Below, in pieces: positions 62,831-64,000 of a DNA stretch of 64,000 nucleotides (its first letter is position 1; every line of letters starts with the position of its first letter). The notes beneath the pieces were generated by a model that saw only the letters and a program-made list of their open reading frames with translations, had not been told where the DNA came from and did not search any database. A program made the position numbers and the translations under genes. The stretch spans positions 62,001 through 126,000 of the forward strand of contig JAOVVO010000172.1 of assembly GCA_028564675.1 (NCBI GenBank). Reading direction: 5' to 3'. This DNA comes from Onchocerca lupi (Eukaryota; Nematoda; Chromadorea; Rhabditida; Onchocercidae).

Positions 62831-64000
62831 GGAAGAATTCTTCCTAGATGCAGATTTGAATTTTTAAAGGGGAAACAGAATGAATAATCTTAAATGGGTC
62901 TAAAATATATTTTGTTGTAATAAATCGGTAGAGTATTGAAAGTGAAGACAAAGCGGGTAATTTTAGATGAAGAAAATTCTTTAAAAATCTTGAGATTAAT
63001 ATGAAATGGAAGCTGTTTCGAATACACGGCTGCTCTCTTAATAATGATTGATGAATGAAACGAATTGTTCAGTTTTATTGTAAATGCTGCTATCTATGGA
63101 TCAGTCACTTATAAACAAACAAAAAATCAAGGATCCATCGGGTCTTTGATTCGAATTTTTATTTATAAGTTACTTTAGAAAAATCAAAAAAAAAAAAAAA
63201 AAAAAAATTCCCTTTGATTTTTAAAGAAGATAATCTCTAGTTGTGTTGCTACCACTTCAACCCCTTTCTCTCGTTTTTACCTTCCTACTCTTTTCATTAC
63301 CGCAATTTTCAAGCAGCATTTCCTCGTTATCCTATTATTTTATCGGGCAAAAACAGCGATGTCTGTTACGAGTAGATATAAATTATACTGGAATAAAAGA
63401 AGAAACGAATAGTGTTAATAGAAGTTCGTCCGTATAGAAATGTTTAAATGGGAAGAACCAGAATAATGCAGTTTAATAAAATAAGGCATACATCCCATAC
63501 ATAAACATATTTATTCAATATCTTGATGCAATTTCAGGCTTCCTTTAGCATTTTAATCAAATTCTGCGTAATTGATGAGAGAATGGATTGGTCTAAGATA
63601 GCTTTAAGTGGGAATATAGGAAGGAAAAAGAGAAAGAAAGATGGAGGGGGGGAGAGAAATGACATTTATTAGTTATATCTGAACAATATATAATATTTCT
63701 ACTAATAAAATAGCAAAGTAGAATTGGACAAATCTGGATTGGTACATTGAAGGAAGCATATTAAGGTTTAGTTGATTTTATGGATGAATTACATAAATTT
63801 GAGTACACTTAATTTTGGATCATAGTTACTGCAATAATCATAGACAGCTGAGAATGTAAAAGAAAAAATATAATTAGCCTCTGTTATTACATCTCTCTTT
63901 GCATAATGCTATAATGTGTGAAACGAAGCTCTGGTTGTAACATTGAGGGAAATGTTGTACATGTTGTTTACATTTATTTACATTAATTTTACAATTTTCG

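Larger units (their letters stand above)
58694..64000. other. gene-poor region upstream of the TMEM121-type gene
   Basis: No supported gene. It probably contains the missing first exon and promoter of the minus-strand TMEM121-type gene. It also holds (GT)n near 60992-61013 and 62055-62073, GAAT/GAT repeats and a 54-nt A tract. The composition is somewhat richer in G+C at 61750-62300. Confidence 0.55.

Noticed and set aside
63243..63437. Plus-strand frame starting with a hydrophobic, signal-like stretch
   Set aside because: It starts at a non-ATG codon, has no splice context and a pyrimidine-rich origin; probably chance.
1..64000. tRNA, rRNA, spliced-leader RNA, CRISPR arrays, telomeric repeats
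   Set aside because: Read for by eye on both strands (B-box, SL1, TTAGGC and repeat-spacer patterns) and not found. A covariance-model search would be decisive.

Overview
The window reads as chromosomal DNA of a nematode, most likely a parasitic spirurid or filarial worm. It is very A/T-rich, carries many long A or T tracts, and its genes consist of short exons separated by T-rich introns with TTTCAG-type acceptors. The recognisable proteins are metazoan signalling and cytoskeletal families with nematode counterparts (liprin-beta/HLB-1, LIN-3-type EGF ligand, non-muscle myosin II). No bacterial operon, CRISPR array, tRNA or rRNA was seen. The filarial assignment is inference; the nematode assignment is firmer.

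Layout: (1) about 2.3-11.7 kb, plus strand, a nearly complete liprin-beta gene (hlb-1) with a coiled coil and three SAM domains; one intron uses a GC-AG donor. A 77-nt, 35-bp precursor-miRNA-like hairpin lies just downstream. (2) 11.7-25.4 kb, a gene-poor stretch of AT-rich DNA and microsatellites, with GC-richer candidate regulatory patches near 21.0-21.5 kb and 25.2 kb. (3) 25.4-29.8 kb, plus strand, the first exons (signal peptide, then the first half of an Ig-like domain) of a secreted or membrane protein. (4) 30.0-35.1 kb, plus strand, the C-terminal rod and tail of a non-muscle myosin II heavy chain with no motor, neck or proximal rod anywhere in the window. The 3'-truncated Ig gene and the 5'-truncated myosin meet in one poly-T-filled intron. 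(5) 38.5-39.3 kb, plus, a small secreted Pro/Tyr-rich protein. (6) 41.6-51.1 kb, plus, a LIN-3/EGF-neuregulin-type transmembrane ligand in six exons, with the ErbB-ligand intron between cysteines 4 and 5 of the EGF module. (7) 53.0-54.4 kb, a GC-richer island with a frameshifted Cys-rich exon remnant on the minus strand. (8) 54.5-55.6 kb, plus, a short PX-domain protein resembling the N terminus of nischarin, convergent with (9) 56.3-58.7 kb, minus, a multi-pass TMEM121/hole-family membrane protein whose first exon was not found. (10) 58.7-64 kb, no gene recognised.

Gene models were built by reading exons between GT/GC and AG sites. The internal junctions of the liprin-beta, LIN-3, myosin, PX and TMEM121 models are phase-consistent. 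There is no operon-like clustering: gene spacing is large and introns reach 5 kb. The genes do not form one pathway.
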